Part shown: positions 44,540-56,265 of the stretch, in pieces | Numbering within the stretch: position 1 is the first letter of the stretch | Layout: each line of letters opens with the position of its first letter | Source of the DNA: Pyrus communis | Lineage: Eukaryota; Streptophyta; Magnoliopsida; Rosales; Rosaceae | NCBI RefSeq assembly: GCF_963583255.1 | Contig: NC_084813.1 | Coordinates: forward strand, 11,208,001 to 11,272,000 | Direction of reading: 5' to 3' | Length of the DNA: 64,000 nt | The notes under the pieces: generated by a model | Seen by the model: the letters and a program-made list of their open reading frames with translations, nothing else | Told to the model about the DNA's origin: nothing | The model's database searches: none | Made by a program: the position numbers and the translations under genes

Positions 44540-47090
44540 TTTTGGATGATTTTTTGTTCCACACCCCCACCCTGGAACGGGTTGTTCCATGTCTGTGGGA
44601 CAGAAATTTCCAAAATTTTAAGACAAAAATGCCCCTTGTCTTTTTCAAAATTTACATCAAAAATCATATAACAAACCCTAAAAACTATCCCTCTTCTTCT
44701 CAGCCGTCGTGTTCCTCCCTGTGCATCTTCCCTTTCCTCCTCGTCTTCTTCCCTGTAGCCTCTTCACCTCTGCATATTCCGTGTAGCAGCTCTGCGAACC
44801 TTCCTCCTCATCCTTTTCCGTAGCATCTTCAGCTCTACATTTCCATTCCAGGTTCGATCTGTTTTCGTGTAGCTCTCGGTCTCTCTTTCTTCGATTGTTC
44901 AAATGTTTTTTATTTGTTCTCTGTTTATTTGTTCTCTTTTTATTTGTTCTCTGTTTGTGTTTGATATTTTGTATCAACTAGAGTGCAGCAAAATACTAAC
45001 TGATCTTTCGAAAAAATAAAATAAAAAATAGCGATTTCTCATCTGGGGCCAGCGAATACTAACTGATCTTTCGGGCACTTGGCCACAAGGAACTAGGCCT
45101 AGTTTTTTTTTGGCGATTTCTCATCTGGGTCTGGTACATTTTTTTCTTCGGTTTCTGTTTCCGTTTTCAATCTGTCTTTCTGGACGGTCAGTTTGGTCAA
45201 TTTGGTGTTTCTTGGATGCCTTTGTGTTCTTGATTCTTGAGTTGTATGGTTCTGATTTTGTTTCTTGAGTAAATACATATCAATCTGTAATTTGTATTTT
45301 GTGAAATGGGAAAAAAAAAGGGATTTTTTAGGCATCAGGGTTTTGGTACTTTGATCTGATTTAGGTTTTCTCCTTTAAGGTGCTTTTCTTGCTTTCTGGG
45401 CAACAGGGTTGTTGTTCCTGTGGGTGTTTGCTTGAAAGATAAAGCTTTCTCCTTTCTATCTCATAGGAAAGGTAAGCAATTTGGGTTTTGTTGACTTTAT
45501 CATATTTGTATGGATATTGATTTGAAGTGAGTGAGCTGGTTTTGTTAATGCCTTTAGGTCTTAGTGGATTTCAGGATTTAGCTGTTCATCGCTCGTGTTT
45601 TAGAGGTTTCAAAAGTTATAATAGGCTAGCTTTTGCACTTCTCTTGACTTTTTGTCGTCTTCGTTCGTTGAACGCCTGTCGTGTTTGTCTTAAGTTTTAG
45701 CTTGAAGTAATCATGCCTGTAATTGGATTGTAATGACTAATGATTTTTGTCTTTGTGAACATTTCTTTCAAACATATCTTGTTTCCAGAGCTGTATTGAT
45801 TTATATTTTTGTAAATATAGCAATTGGAGAAAAACAGGCCCAATCTCGTTTGCAGCTTTCCAAACCATTGATCCCCTAACTGACACTCAGACAACCCTTA
45901 GAAAGCCAAAACAGTTTCGTGATGTCATGCTCAAAACATCTGAACTATGCCTTTATCAGGAAACTAAGTGGTCTGCTTTAGTTTTGCAAAGGAAAGTTAG
46001 GAAATGAGAATGTAGAAAAAATAGGGTACACGAAAAAATGAGGGGAGAGGACTTAATTGTTGCATGTTTGAAATCAAGTCAAACTTGATCTGTGAAGTTA
46101 GGGGAGAGGACTTCAGTTGTAATTGTAAGGGACATATACAGGATTGGATTGATAGTTATGAGGAATTTATGCTGCACAATGCTTTATGGAGGTAATGTCA
46201 TATCCAATATAATCATATTACTTTGGAACCTTCATAATCAATCAAACTATATCGTTCGATTGATTGGCTCTTGGTATCCAGACTCTTGCACGGGCCAAAC
46301 AGTTGTTGCAAAATATGTTCATATGTTAGTCACGTATGTGGTCTCAGTTATTCTTAATCTCTACCAACCTACTTGCCCACTGTCTGCATTACAGTTTCTA
46401 TGTTATTGTTGGCAATCAAATGCTAATAATACTTTGTTTAACTTTTGAGAGGCAAGGGTTTGTGCCTCGTGGTTGTTTATTAGTCTTCTATTTTTCATTA
46501 TGAGACATGACTGATCTTACTTCTACTTTCCTAATTTTTCATATTAAATGTTAGTTTGTTATTGCAGGTATATCCGCTTACAACTTGCCATATTCTAGCA
46601 CTCTAATCAGTGCAGTTGGGAATTTTGTGGCACATAAATAAGCTGAGTTGCTGGTTCCCTTTTGGTAGCCAACGTTTCTTGAGGACTTCATTCCTCTTTT
46701 TCTTATGGTAATGTTTTGTCTCTGTACATAAAAATTCGTTCTTTTGGTTTTCATCATTGCTTAACTATAATAAAATATAACATGATAGTTATATGGACTA
46801 GTATGGTCCGGTCCATACACTGGCACTGGATCATATGGCTCAATGGTTTTAGGCTAAGAAAGTAACGTCCATAAACGTTATATATTATTACTTCCTTTTA
46901 ATTTCAATGACTTACTTCATTAGTCTAAACCAAACCCTCCAAGTGAACTATTTTGCGTTGTATGGTTTGTTGGGCCTTGCTTTTTATTATACATTATATT
47001 ATCATTATTACCAAGTCCAAGTATCTAAAATGAATTTAGCATATGTTGATACTCCACTCATTCATGTGTTGTTTTTTTTCATGTGAAGGT
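44540..47090 (+). other. 5' non-coding region of the Harbinger element
   Basis: No protein I can support. It has C/T-rich leader-like sequence (44690-44900) and an imperfect direct repeat (44993-45048 and 45054-45130, both holding actaactgatctttcg followed by gcgatttctcatctggg). The remainder is AT-rich with possible splice signals. It probably holds promoter and 5' UTR/intron sequence of the transposase gene. Confidence 0.5.
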
Positions 47091-48447
47091 ATGGATGAAT
47101 ATGAGACTCAATTCTTTGTTCTTTTGAACGTTTGGATTATAATGGCACAAGTCTTTACTATGAATGCACAATTGTTGAGGTATAGACAACAACAAAGGAG
47201 ACAACGGGAAATAGCTAGTTTAGAGCAGAGGACATTTGTTAGACTTCATGTTAGGAGAGAGGAAATAAATCGTATCACGCGATTGAGTGATACTAACTGT
47301 TTGTGGGAGCTACGAATGGATAGGAATGCATTTGCAGTTTTATGTGATTTACTACAAACTCGTGGTGGATTGGTAGATGATGGTCATGTTACAATAGAGG
47401 AGCAAGTAGCTACTTTTGTTAACATATTAGCCCACCACAATAAAAATAGGTCAATGCAAGTTAGATTTTTTAGGTCTGGTGAAACTATTAGTCGATATGT
47501 CCGTAGAGTATTGCGTGCATTACTCAGTTTACAAGATGTGTTGTTTGCAAAACCAACCCTATCCCAGAGGATTGCACGGAATCGAGATGGAAATGCTTTA
47601 AGGTAATAATCATAGTAAAATCATTAATAACATAATTATTTGTAATTGCTAATTAATATAAGTTTTTCTTTTGTCTAGGGTTGCTTAGGAGCGCTAGATG
47701 GAACATACATAGGGGTCACTGTGCCTGATGTCGATAGACCAAGATATAGAACAAGGAAAGGTCATATAGCAACTAATGTGTTAGGCGTATGCACACACGA
47801 CCTCAAATTCGTATATGTGTTATCCGGTTGGGAGGGATCAGCTACTGATTCGAGAGTTCTTGGTGACGCTGTTACTAGAGCTAATGGCCTCATGGTCCCA
47901 ACTGGTAAGATAAACAAGCACCTAGTATTTTTCCTTACCTTTGTTGGCCAACAACTAAAATTTATTATCAACTAATATAGGTACATATTATTTGGTTGAT
48001 TCCGGATATACGAATGGTGAGGGTTTTCTGGCACTGTATAGAGGCACTAGATACCATTTGCAAGAGTGGGAAAACAATTCACGTGCACCTAGGAATCATG
48101 AAGAATATTTTAATATGAAACACTCACGTGCTAGGAATGTCATTGAGAGATGTTTTGGCCTCCTCAAACGACGTTGGGCTATCTTACAAAGTCCTTCCCA
48201 CTATCCAATCAAGATTCAGGGACGAATGATCACCGCATGTAGTTTACTTCATAATTTTATCAGAATGTATATGGCAGTTGATCCTGAAGAAAATGCAAGG
48301 CTTGCATTTGATGAATTACCTATAGGGGAAGATTTACCAGAAGTATTAGCCTACATTGAAACCGTTGAGTCAAGCCAAATATGGACTCAAGGGAGGGATG
48401 ATCTTGCAAGAGAAATATATGATGAGTGGAGAGGAAGGAGGGCTTGA
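47091..48447 (+). pseudogene. Harbinger DDE transposase (HARBI1-like, DDE_Tnp_4), one frameshift
   Basis: Cut-and-paste transposase nuclease. Three exons: 47091-47602, 47679-47904, 47981-48447, joined by GT-AG introns (phase 0, then phase 1). The first exon carries the helix-turn-helix-like N-terminus (RMDRNAFAVLCDLLQ) typical of plant PIF/Harbinger proteins. Catalytic residues: Asp 47697-47699 (GALDGTYI), Asp 47847-47849 (SATDSRVL), Glu 48145-48147 (NVIERCFGLLKRRW). At about 47555-47560 the frame is off by one base: the last ~15 codons of exon 1 only match the family, and only fit the splice phase, in the next frame. A single lost base there would explain it. Otherwise about 400 residues without a stop, so inactivation appears recent (or is a sequencing error). 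Confidence 0.9.
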
Positions 48448-48824
48448 AAATTGGTTAACATGATAGTTGTTGTAATTGTCTTTTAGATGTGGACTCAATT
48501 TAGTTGTTGTAATTGGCTTGAAAATTCGTAACATCAAGACTATTGAGATGTTTGTTATTGTAATATGGTAATTGGGAGTTATCTAGATGTTATGGCTTAT
48601 TTGATATGTTTATTTGTGTTACTAAATTTTAATAAATTTTAAAATTAGGGTGTAGTCATTGTCATTTGATTTGGCTTATTTGATTTGGTAATTGATTAGT
48701 ACAACTAATATAAATTTAGTCATTGTCATTTGATTTGCCTTATTTGATTTGGTAATTGATTAGTACAACTAATATAAATTTATTTGTGTTACTTGTGTAA
48801 TATATGGCTTATTTGATAGATTAT
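48448..48824 (+). other. Intergenic spacer between the two Harbinger genes
   Basis: AT-rich. It holds a direct repeat of about 60 bp (near 48655-48715 and 48717-48780: tagtcattgtcatttgattt followed by tggtaattgattagtacaac and taatataaattta). It may act as terminator of the first and promoter of the second gene. Confidence 0.6.
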
Positions 48825-49606
48825 ATGGCCACCTCACGTAATTGGATTGATCATGAGGAGGATGTACTACTTACCATCCTCGAGGAGATGGTTGTTGATG
48901 GTGTTAGGTATGAGACCGGCAATTTTAAGGCTGGTACTTTTGTAACGGTTGCCTCCAAGATGAGGGAACAGATTCCTGGCATTAATATAGAGCCGAAGCA
49001 TATACAAAACAAATTGAAGCGTCTGAAAGAAAAGTATTCGTCTACATATGACATGATGAATACATCTGGATTTGGTTGGGATGATGAGAAAAAATGTGTT
49101 GTTGTGGATAGTGACGAAATACTACAGGAGTGGGAGAAAAAATGTGTTCTTTATCAATTAGTTGCTTTGAAAGTCTTAACCTTGATTTCTTTGGGTTCTT
49201 ATTATAGAAACATCCCAATGCATCTTGCAAACCAAATAAGCCAATCCCGTTGTATCCACGGCTATGTACGGTGTTTGGGAGAGACCGAGCCACGGGTAGC
49301 ATTGCTGAATCAGCGGCAGATGCAATTGAAAATATGGGTTTGGAAAGTGAGGATTGTGAGACTTCTGAGATACCTCCGCTTTCACCTACCCCATCTCCTT
49401 CTGTTGCTACATCTAGTGCTTCTCAACCTGTTAGGAAGAGGAAGAGGAGCAGGAATGATGGTGATGCAAATATTGTATCTGTTATCAGTGAAGGTTGGAA
49501 TAAAGCTGTTACTGAAATGAAGAAATTAGGTGAAAGTTTTACTTTTAGAGAAGCAAAAGCTAGACTACCTTCTGAGCTTCAGGCCATGGGTCTCCCATAC
49601 GATTAG
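48825..49606 (+). CDS. Harbinger Myb/SANT-like DNA-binding partner protein
   Basis: Second gene of PIF/Harbinger elements; in known systems it binds DNA and helps bring the transposase to the ends and into the nucleus. Exons 48825-49145 and 49208-49606, intron 49146-49207 (GT...AG with a T-rich 3' end, phase 0). Without splicing the frame fails; with it the family block runs on smoothly (KHPNASCKPNKPIPLYPRLC, FGRDRATG). The N-terminus is a Myb_DNA-bind_3-type domain: RNWIDHEEDVLLTILEEMV, then KHIQNKLKRLKEKY and GWDDEKK. The C-terminus has a Ser/Pro-rich spacer, a basic patch RKRKRSRND (likely nuclear localisation) and a conserved tail ending GLPYD. About 239 residues, complete, no stop. An in-frame upstream ATG at 48804 could add 7 residues. 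Confidence 0.85.
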
Positions 49607-50366
49607 GTGTTAAGAATTTCAATGAAGTTAGTGAAAGATACCGATCTGATGGATATTTGGACCACCTTGGATGACTCACAGAAGCCAGATTTCATTAAAG
49701 TGTTTATGGAGAGCCTGTGAGGTTTTAGTATTTGTGGTTTTAGTATGGGGAACTTTATCAACTTCTAAGTGTTTTCGTTATTACTTTAGCAAGACATTAT
49801 TTGTTTTTTAAGTCAGGACGAATGTTTGATTTCGGATATTTCATGTTTAAGTTATGCATATTTCATTTTCTTTGTTTAAGTTCTATATGTTTAAACCCTA
49901 AAATGTTTACGATATGCATGATCATTAAACTTATATATTTTTCAACATTTGTCATGTGCTCTTATGTGGTTTGCCTTGTTCCTGCAATGGGGAATATTTA
50001 GAGGGGTGTCCTTCTAAACAAGGCCAATTCTAATGTTTGTAGAACCTAAACTCCCTGAACAGCAACCCACAATTGAAAGGACCAAAATTAGGGACTAAAA
50101 ATTGAATTGGGGTGTGGGTTTTGCAATTTGCACAATAAAATTTGATGGGTTTGTGGTGAAAATTCGAATGGAGGTGTAGAAAACGGGAAAAATTACAAAT
50201 TTTAAAGGGGTTTGCATGTGAAACACAACATATACCTATTAAAATTTGGACCAAGAAAAACAAATAATGAATAATAGTGTTCAAATTTGAACAACTTATT
50301 AAAAAAAATAAATAAAAAAAAAGTCATGCCCCGTTCCGCCCATAAAATTGTACCAAACAACAGCGG

Positions 50367-50635
50367 AACATGGGTATTTTAGTCATTTATTTTAAATGAC
50401 AAAGAAAAACTCTTGAAAAATATCTCACATACGTTGCAAATTATATAATTAGACTAATTTTTAACAAAAGTAATGAAGATGGTATTGAACCTACTTGCGA
50501 AGGGCCTTGAACTTGTTGGCTTTCGTCTTCTTCTGTTATACACAAAATAAATGTATTAGTTGTAATATTTAAAGAAAATATAAAAAAATTAATTAACATT
50601 ATATACTAAACAATGATATTTGATCTAGGAAATTG
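50367..50635. other. AT-rich sequence right of the Harbinger element
   Basis: No gene or recognisable repeat. This is where the missing outer Harbinger end and the remaining LTR of Athila C would be expected; neither is present. Confidence 0.5.
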
Positions 50636-50636
50636 T

Positions 50637-50738
50637 TATTGGCACTCCAAAAATCTCATTCTACACTCTAAATTTTCTATATTAGGAAAGAAAAATACAC
50701 TTGTGCGGAGTGTAGAATGAGATTTTGGAGTGCCAATA
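50637..50738. mobile_element. Small foldback MITE
   Basis: Arms tattggcactcc...ctacactc (50637-50668) and gagtgtagaatg...gagtgccaata (50708-50738) are inverted repeats of about 31 bp differing by one A in a run. About 40 bp of spacer between them. Superfamily unknown; a clear target duplication is not visible. Non-autonomous. Confidence 0.8.
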
Positions 50739-50739
50739 A

Positions 50740-51514
50740 TACTTCCCTTGGTCTAATGTTATTAGCTTTATATAGTAAGTTCTGTACTTCACCCTGACAA
50801 ATTGCGCGTCTAAGAATTGTTGTTGTAAGTGTGTTCACTCTCTCTCTCTCTCTCACGCACGCACATTTTAACATTTATGCACACCCAAAGCACTTCTGAA
50901 TTTGATTTTGTAAGGTGTATTATTTGAGTGCAGAATGCAGGTCCACATTTGGAGACTTGGAATCACGGTGTTCTTTGCTGGTCATGTTAAATGATCTTAA
51001 TGAGGGAAGGAGGGACATGTCAAGGCAAAAACGGGCATATAATATTTGCTTTCGCTTCTACTTTGGCTTCTATTGTTGCACGGACATGTCAAAGATTCAA
51101 AAGACATGTCAAAGATTCAAAAATATATAGCTTGAGTAAAAACCCTATGAAATGTGTGTCCTCTTTGTCAAGGTTCACCATCAGCTCTAAATATGAACAG
51201 CATGGCAAAAGTTAAGCATGCGTAAATGGCAGGAGTTTAGTCTTGACTGGAAGTTGTAGCGAGTGTAACCATACCGAGACATGTAATGAGAAGAAATTTT
51301 AAATTGCTGTGGGGAGGTAAATAAAATGTAACATGTTTTACTTATGGCCTATGCTTACTCTAAGGTAAGTGACAAGTTGATTAATTAAAAAAAATGAAAT
51401 TACCAACTTTTGGCCAAGTAACCTTATTTTAATGCTTTAATAATCGTTTTATTTTTCACTCCTACCTCCCTATTTCCAATCCTGCTTAAATACTGAAGAA
51501 TGACTATTCTTGCA
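50740..51514. other. Unassigned intergenic sequence
   Basis: No gene supported. It includes (ct)n at 50838-50856 and a tandem pair of acatgtcaaagattcaaaa near 51082-51120. The short open frames are unremarkable. Confidence 0.5.
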
Positions 51515-51610
51515 GAGTTGTTTTGGATATGAAGTTATCCTCAGAGTAGCTGTAGCACTTGAGAATTTTGGAGGCGATTCGAGGACGCCATTTGCAGCAG
51601 CTAATGATTC
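51515..51610 (+). pseudogene. Possible exon remnant of an unknown gene
   Basis: After a splice-acceptor-like ctattcttgcag at about 51504-51515, the plus frame stays open with protein-like composition (FGYEVILRVAVALENFGGDS, then FAAANDSQTW) until the MITE begins. I do not recognise the family. It could be chance. Confidence 0.25.
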
Positions 51611-51962
51611 TCAGACCTGGTTTGGTACTTAGGTGATTCTGAAAAAAGCTGGTATCAAAAAAAGCTGGGAGCTGTTTTTGTGTTTGGTAAACATTCAACT
51701 TCAGCTTTTTTTCACAGTTTTGGGTGAAAAAAAGCCAAAAACAAGAAGCTGCAAAACCTAGCTTTGAAAAACTAGCTTTTTTTCACATCCGTTTTACATA
51801 AAAGTTTACCAAACATTGTAATACTGTTTTTTTTTTTCAAAAGCACTTTTACAAAAAAGTTTACCAAACACTCTGCTACTTTATTTCACAGCAGCTTATT
51901 CACACAGCACAGCAGAAGCAGTTTTTTTTCAAAGCACAGCAATACCAAACCAAACCAACCCT
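51611..51962. mobile_element. hAT-like MITE (agcttttt/caaaagca type)
   Basis: Terminal sequence cagacctggtttggtact on the left; the complement of the right end reads gagggttggtttggtttggt. Interior built of aaaaaagctg and its inverted form, caaaagcactttta, with tttggtaaac and gtttaccaaac words. This composition is common in MITEs of fruit-tree genomes. The exact target duplication was not resolved, so boundaries are approximate. Confidence 0.65.
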
Positions 51963-52210
51963 CAATCCCTCGAGTACACCTGTGAAAGTCCTCTATCTTC
52001 ATTTCTCATAAACATTTTTTTTTCTTCGGATAACATAGTTGACATTGCTTTTAGCCTGTTATTATAATTACTGTTAACAGTTACTCTTCATCAAGCTCAT
52101 GGTTAATTACAATTTACAAATGAACACACGATTGGAAAATTGCGTGAATTAGAAGATTGAAACTGCAACCAAGTTCTAGTACACACTACATAGCAACAAC
52201 AAAAGAAAAA
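51963..52210. other. Unassigned sequence between MITE and LTR
   Basis: No gene or repeat I can support; AT-rich. Confidence 0.5.
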
Positions 52211-52739
52211 TGACACGCCCGATCCCGATATCCCCAAATACAAGGATAGGCACATGCTGGCTGACACCTGAGGGTGACGAAGCCATTTTAACATGCAGAC
52301 AACTAAAATAAGTAATTAGAAAGCGATACACCAATGCAGAACTGTGTTCAGAGCATACAACTACTCAAGAATAATATGGAAGAATTATTATAAAAAGGTA
52401 TGAACAAAGGAAGGGGTCCTACCCTGAGAAGACTCGAAGATCCCTATGCGGAATTGCCTTGACGCTGGGATTGTATGCCTCAAATCTATCTCCTGAGGGG
52501 GCACAAAACAAAAGGGTAAGTGTACCAAAGTTTATAATATAGTACTAATAATAAGGAAATCATTTTCTTCATGAACATACTAACCCCCTGTTTTTAAAAC
52601 ACATATATAATACTATATAGTAGGTTTTCTGAAAGCTCTAGCATGCCATGAAAAACATTCCTAAAACATGTATGTGTAAAACAATGCTCGATAATGGTGT
52701 TATCGCCGCTCGAAGGTAAATCCATAAATCTCATCAATG

Positions 52740-53040
52740 ATGTACTCACTAGGGGTACCATAGTGGCCCGAAGGCATAACCATCATCAAGGGTGATGTTG
52801 TACGACAATGGGTTACACCAGTGAAGAAACCATGGTCCATCACCCGAAGGTAAAGCTATCCGACTCCGGGTTACACCAGAGAAGAGGATATAACATATAT
52901 ATGTATATGTAGTGGGTCCATCACCCGAAGGTGAAGCTGTACGACTCCAGGTTAAGTCGAAGAAGAAAGGGGCAGTCTATCACTCGAAAGTGAAGCTGTA
53001 CGACTCTGGATTACGCTAAAGAAGAAACATGTACATATAC
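52740..53040 (-). repeat. Degenerate tandem repeats in the Tekay-like LTR
   Basis: Four or so copies of a ~70-75 bp unit around tcacccgaaggtgaagctgt and acgactccgggttac, followed by agaagaa; spacing and sequence vary. The LTR at 57701 has an analogous array at 59270-59530. Confidence 0.75.
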
Positions 53041-53674
53041 ATATAACATATCACACTGACACTAGCCCTGGGCTAGTGAAGCTGGGGGTATATCATAAAT
53101 CTCATCAACAGTGACCTATGGCCATAGACTTCTACATACCCGGTTGTGTGTATGTGCTTATGATAACCCGTTAGATAAGCACCGAAAACATACCTCAGAA
53201 TTTATAGCAAATTCGGAGCTCAAAAGCTCAAGGCCTCACACATAAATTCATGATAATTCACATTCGTAAATACATAGAATTCCATATATGAAAATCCCAT
53301 AATTCATAACCTTTAGTAAAAACGTAAATTTGATAAATCATAAATATTTCGTAAAAGCAATTTGAATAAATCATAAACACTGCATAAACGTAAAATCATG
53401 AAATCATTCGTGAATGCAAGCCTAATATTTTATAAAATTATGCAAGTTAAGAAGGGGTCCACTCATAGATATTTTGTTGCCCAAGAGCCGCTCCAGCAAG
53501 CGAGGATGGAGTCACTTCCCACCGATGCGCCTAGACACATATAATGGTCATTTAGTAAAACTCTACTAAAACATTATAATTTGGGAAAACAGACAGCTGA
53601 TTCGGATCCAACACGTCGAAAAACCTAAAGAGAGACCTCAGTTCCCCCCACCCCGACGCGCCGCCACAGGACGG

Positions 53675-55823
53675 TGATAGGAGCATATTTAGGCGACTTA
53701 CTTAGCTTGTTTTCGTTCATTTATATTGTTAATTCATAGTTGTTTTAGTAGTTTAAGCCATTTTCGTGTGTTTTTAGGTTCATATGGCTAAGGAAGCAAA
53801 AAGGTGCATTTTGGAGCATTTTGGAGCAAAATTGGGCTTGGAATGGATAGCATATGCTTGGAGCAAAAGGAATGGACGAAATTGAAGACCTAAAGATCTT
53901 ATGTTTGAGCAACATTGAAGACTACTATGCATTTTAGAACACAAATCAAGTTTTCCTTGCAACCTAATTGCCTTGCCGTGGCCTTCCATAAGTGGTTCCC
54001 TTCCTTGCCATGCAAGAGAGGTCTTTGTTGCCTATTCTATGTCATTAAACTACATTCCTTTTTACCTTAATCTCAGCCACACTTTACATACTTTTTCTAT
54101 CCTAAATCCTTCCCTAATTTCAGCCTTAAAACACATTCCCTTTTCTTACAATTCAATGCCGCAAGTTACTTTCCCTTTTTCCTTTGATTTCTGATTTCAT
54201 ATCTCATTTTCCTTAGGGATTTGGGGGTCCAATCCTTTCCTAAATTATGTAATAAACCTTAGGATATTTTTTGCCCAATATTTCCCACCATAGCCGCACC
54301 CTACATGCATTCACTCTTCATAATTCAGCCACATGCACTTCCCCCTTTACCATTGCAGCCACCAACCAACCTAGCTGTCACCCACATGTTATCCCATCAT
54401 CATTCCCTCTTTAATCCATTCAGCCACATGCTTTCCCATTTGATTATTCAGCCACATATTCTCCCATTCTCCCTATAAAACCATGCACTCCCTCAACACA
54501 AGAACCATCTCTCATACACAACCATTCACGCCAGAAATTCATTCCCTCTCTCTAACACAGCCATACTTCACCATTCTTCATATTTTCTGCCCAAAAACAC
54601 TCATTGCCGTCCCCTACATCCATCCCTACCCTAAACACATCATTCTACATCATCCATAACCCCCAAAACTCATCAAAACCCCTTGTGCCGCAACAACAAA
54701 GAGGAGGAGAAGAGGCCTAAACGTTCATACAATTCAAGTTTGAGTTGTTGGAATTTTTAGGTGTACTTCCTTTCCTTGATTTCAATGGTTACTTTGTTAT
54801 TATCTTCTAAGTTTGCTATAATCATGAGTGGCTAAACCCCTAATTAGTTAGGGGAAAGTTTGAAGCCATGAACATGTTTGAAATATGAATTGATTTCTTC
54901 CAATTGTGATTTGTTAAGTTGTGATTGCAATTCAATTATCTGTTTATTAAAAACTTGTTTTTGTATGTTGATTAGGGATGCATACTTAGTCTTCATGCAT
55001 AAACTCGATGCTAGTTTATAAACGAGTTTCACCTAATCGTCACAAGTTTATAAACATGAGTAGTGAAGGTTGCTAGTCACAACCGCGTTAATTGAATTCT
55101 TGGCATAAGTTTCATGCAATTCATAGTAACGAGTGCTTCGTCAATGCTTATGGTTTTCAAAGAACTTAATGATTCTTGCTTGTATCTCTATTATGCAATT
55201 CATGTAGGGAACTTGTGGGGAATACTTTGGGTTGTCGTATGCAATCATCCAATTCAATAACGTTAGGAAAATCTGAGGGTTAATTAGTGCAATTCACGGT
55301 TAATCTGGGGCGTTGAGAATTCATGGTTTATTGAAAAGCAATTGGAAATCATTTCATATACAAATGTGTCATGTGTGGAGAATGGACCTCTAACTAATCC
55401 ATCCATTATCTTGTTTTCAAGGAATTCGTTTTACAATCTGCTTAGTTTATTAACTTGTTTTGTTATTTCAATTTTCGTCAAATCAAAACCCCCCTTTACT
55501 TTCTTGTTCTTTAGTGCTTAGAATCTGTTTAGTTTATGTTTCAAAGTGTTTTGAATCAAGCCATAATCTTAAATTCGTCCAAAATTGGGTTTAAGGTCAG
55601 AAACTGCCTAGTTAGTGTTTTTAGGCAGTTTTGAGTCTTTTGAACTTGTTTTGAGTCCTTTGAGTCTTTGTGAACGTTTTTAACTTTGTTTTTATGTTTT
55701 TGAGTCAGTTTAGAGGTTTTAGCAAGCCCTCTTAATCCCTGGTCTAGAACGATCCCTACTTATATCTATACTACAATTGTCAAAAAGAGGGTTTAATTTG
55801 TGTGTCACATAAGTTTCACATCA
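53675..55823 (+). mobile_element. Athila-type solo LTR with divergent stem-loop
   Basis: TGATAGGAGC...TTCACATCA, 2149 bp; target duplication gacgg at 53670-53674 and 55824-55828. TATA ctataaaa 54473-54480. The R/U5 stem arms read gtttataaac (55014-55023 and 55046-55055) instead of the usual gaatataagt and acttatattc, yet still pair perfectly. Confidence 0.94.
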
Positions 55824-56265
55824 GACGGTGGCCTAGAGGGTCACCCGTCACCACATGCGATGATTTCCGGTGAATGGAAACCACAAATTCCGACCAACTC
55901 CAAAATTCACCATATTTTACAGGAATGTAGAGTTCATCAAGAAGAAGAACTTTCATACCTGGGCCAAAGTCCAATTCGGCCGAGAATGAGTGATCTCAAT
56001 TCATCACCAAAACGAACTTTGACGCTTCATCCAATGTTTGGGCCTTGCTCCTGCTTATAACTCTTTCGTTATAACTCCAAATTACATTCCATTTACTCCT
56101 ACGCATTCGTAACAACGAGTACTACCAAAATACGCCAAGGAAAATAGCCTTACGTGACATGACACAGCAGTTAACAAAAGTCAATGTTGTTCGCCTCGAA
56201 GGGCATTTTCTTAATTTCACGTTTTAAATTATAAAAACCGTAATATTTGGAAATGGATCATTACA

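Larger units (their letters stand above)
44434..50366 (+). mobile_element. PIF/Harbinger DNA transposon, right terminus lost
   Basis: Left end ggtcgcgtttggtacgcggg follows taa (44431-44433), a plausible 3-bp PIF/Harbinger target site. The left terminal region repeats tttggtacg twice and is rich in gggacgg/gttcc words. The right end (about 50328-50366: ccccgttccgcccataaaa, ttgtaccaaac) matches the inverted inner part of the left terminus but not its outer 55 bp. Inside are the two genes expected of this superfamily: a HARBI1-like DDE transposase (47091-48447) and a Myb/SANT-like protein (48825-49606), both on the plus strand. About 5.9 kb, a normal size. Confidence 0.87.
52211..56265 (-). mobile_element. 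Tekay-like gypsy LTR (interrupted), probably solo
   Basis: Minus-strand ends TGTAATGATCC...TCGGGCGTGTCA. Its 3' portion parallels the end of the LTR at 57701-60082 (complement tgacacacccc versus tgacacgccc, then gctggc...gagggtgacg). It is split by the Athila-type solo LTR at 53675-55823; the remaining LTR is about 1.9 kb. No internal coding adjoins either side. A matching target duplication was not found (aaaaa on the left, gaagg on the right), so it may be recombined or degraded. Confidence 0.68.

Noticed and set aside
44678..44977. Basic 99-codon minus-strand frame (Lys/Asn/Arg-rich)
   Set aside because: Antisense to the C/T-rich leader of the Harbinger element; no domain and composition driven.
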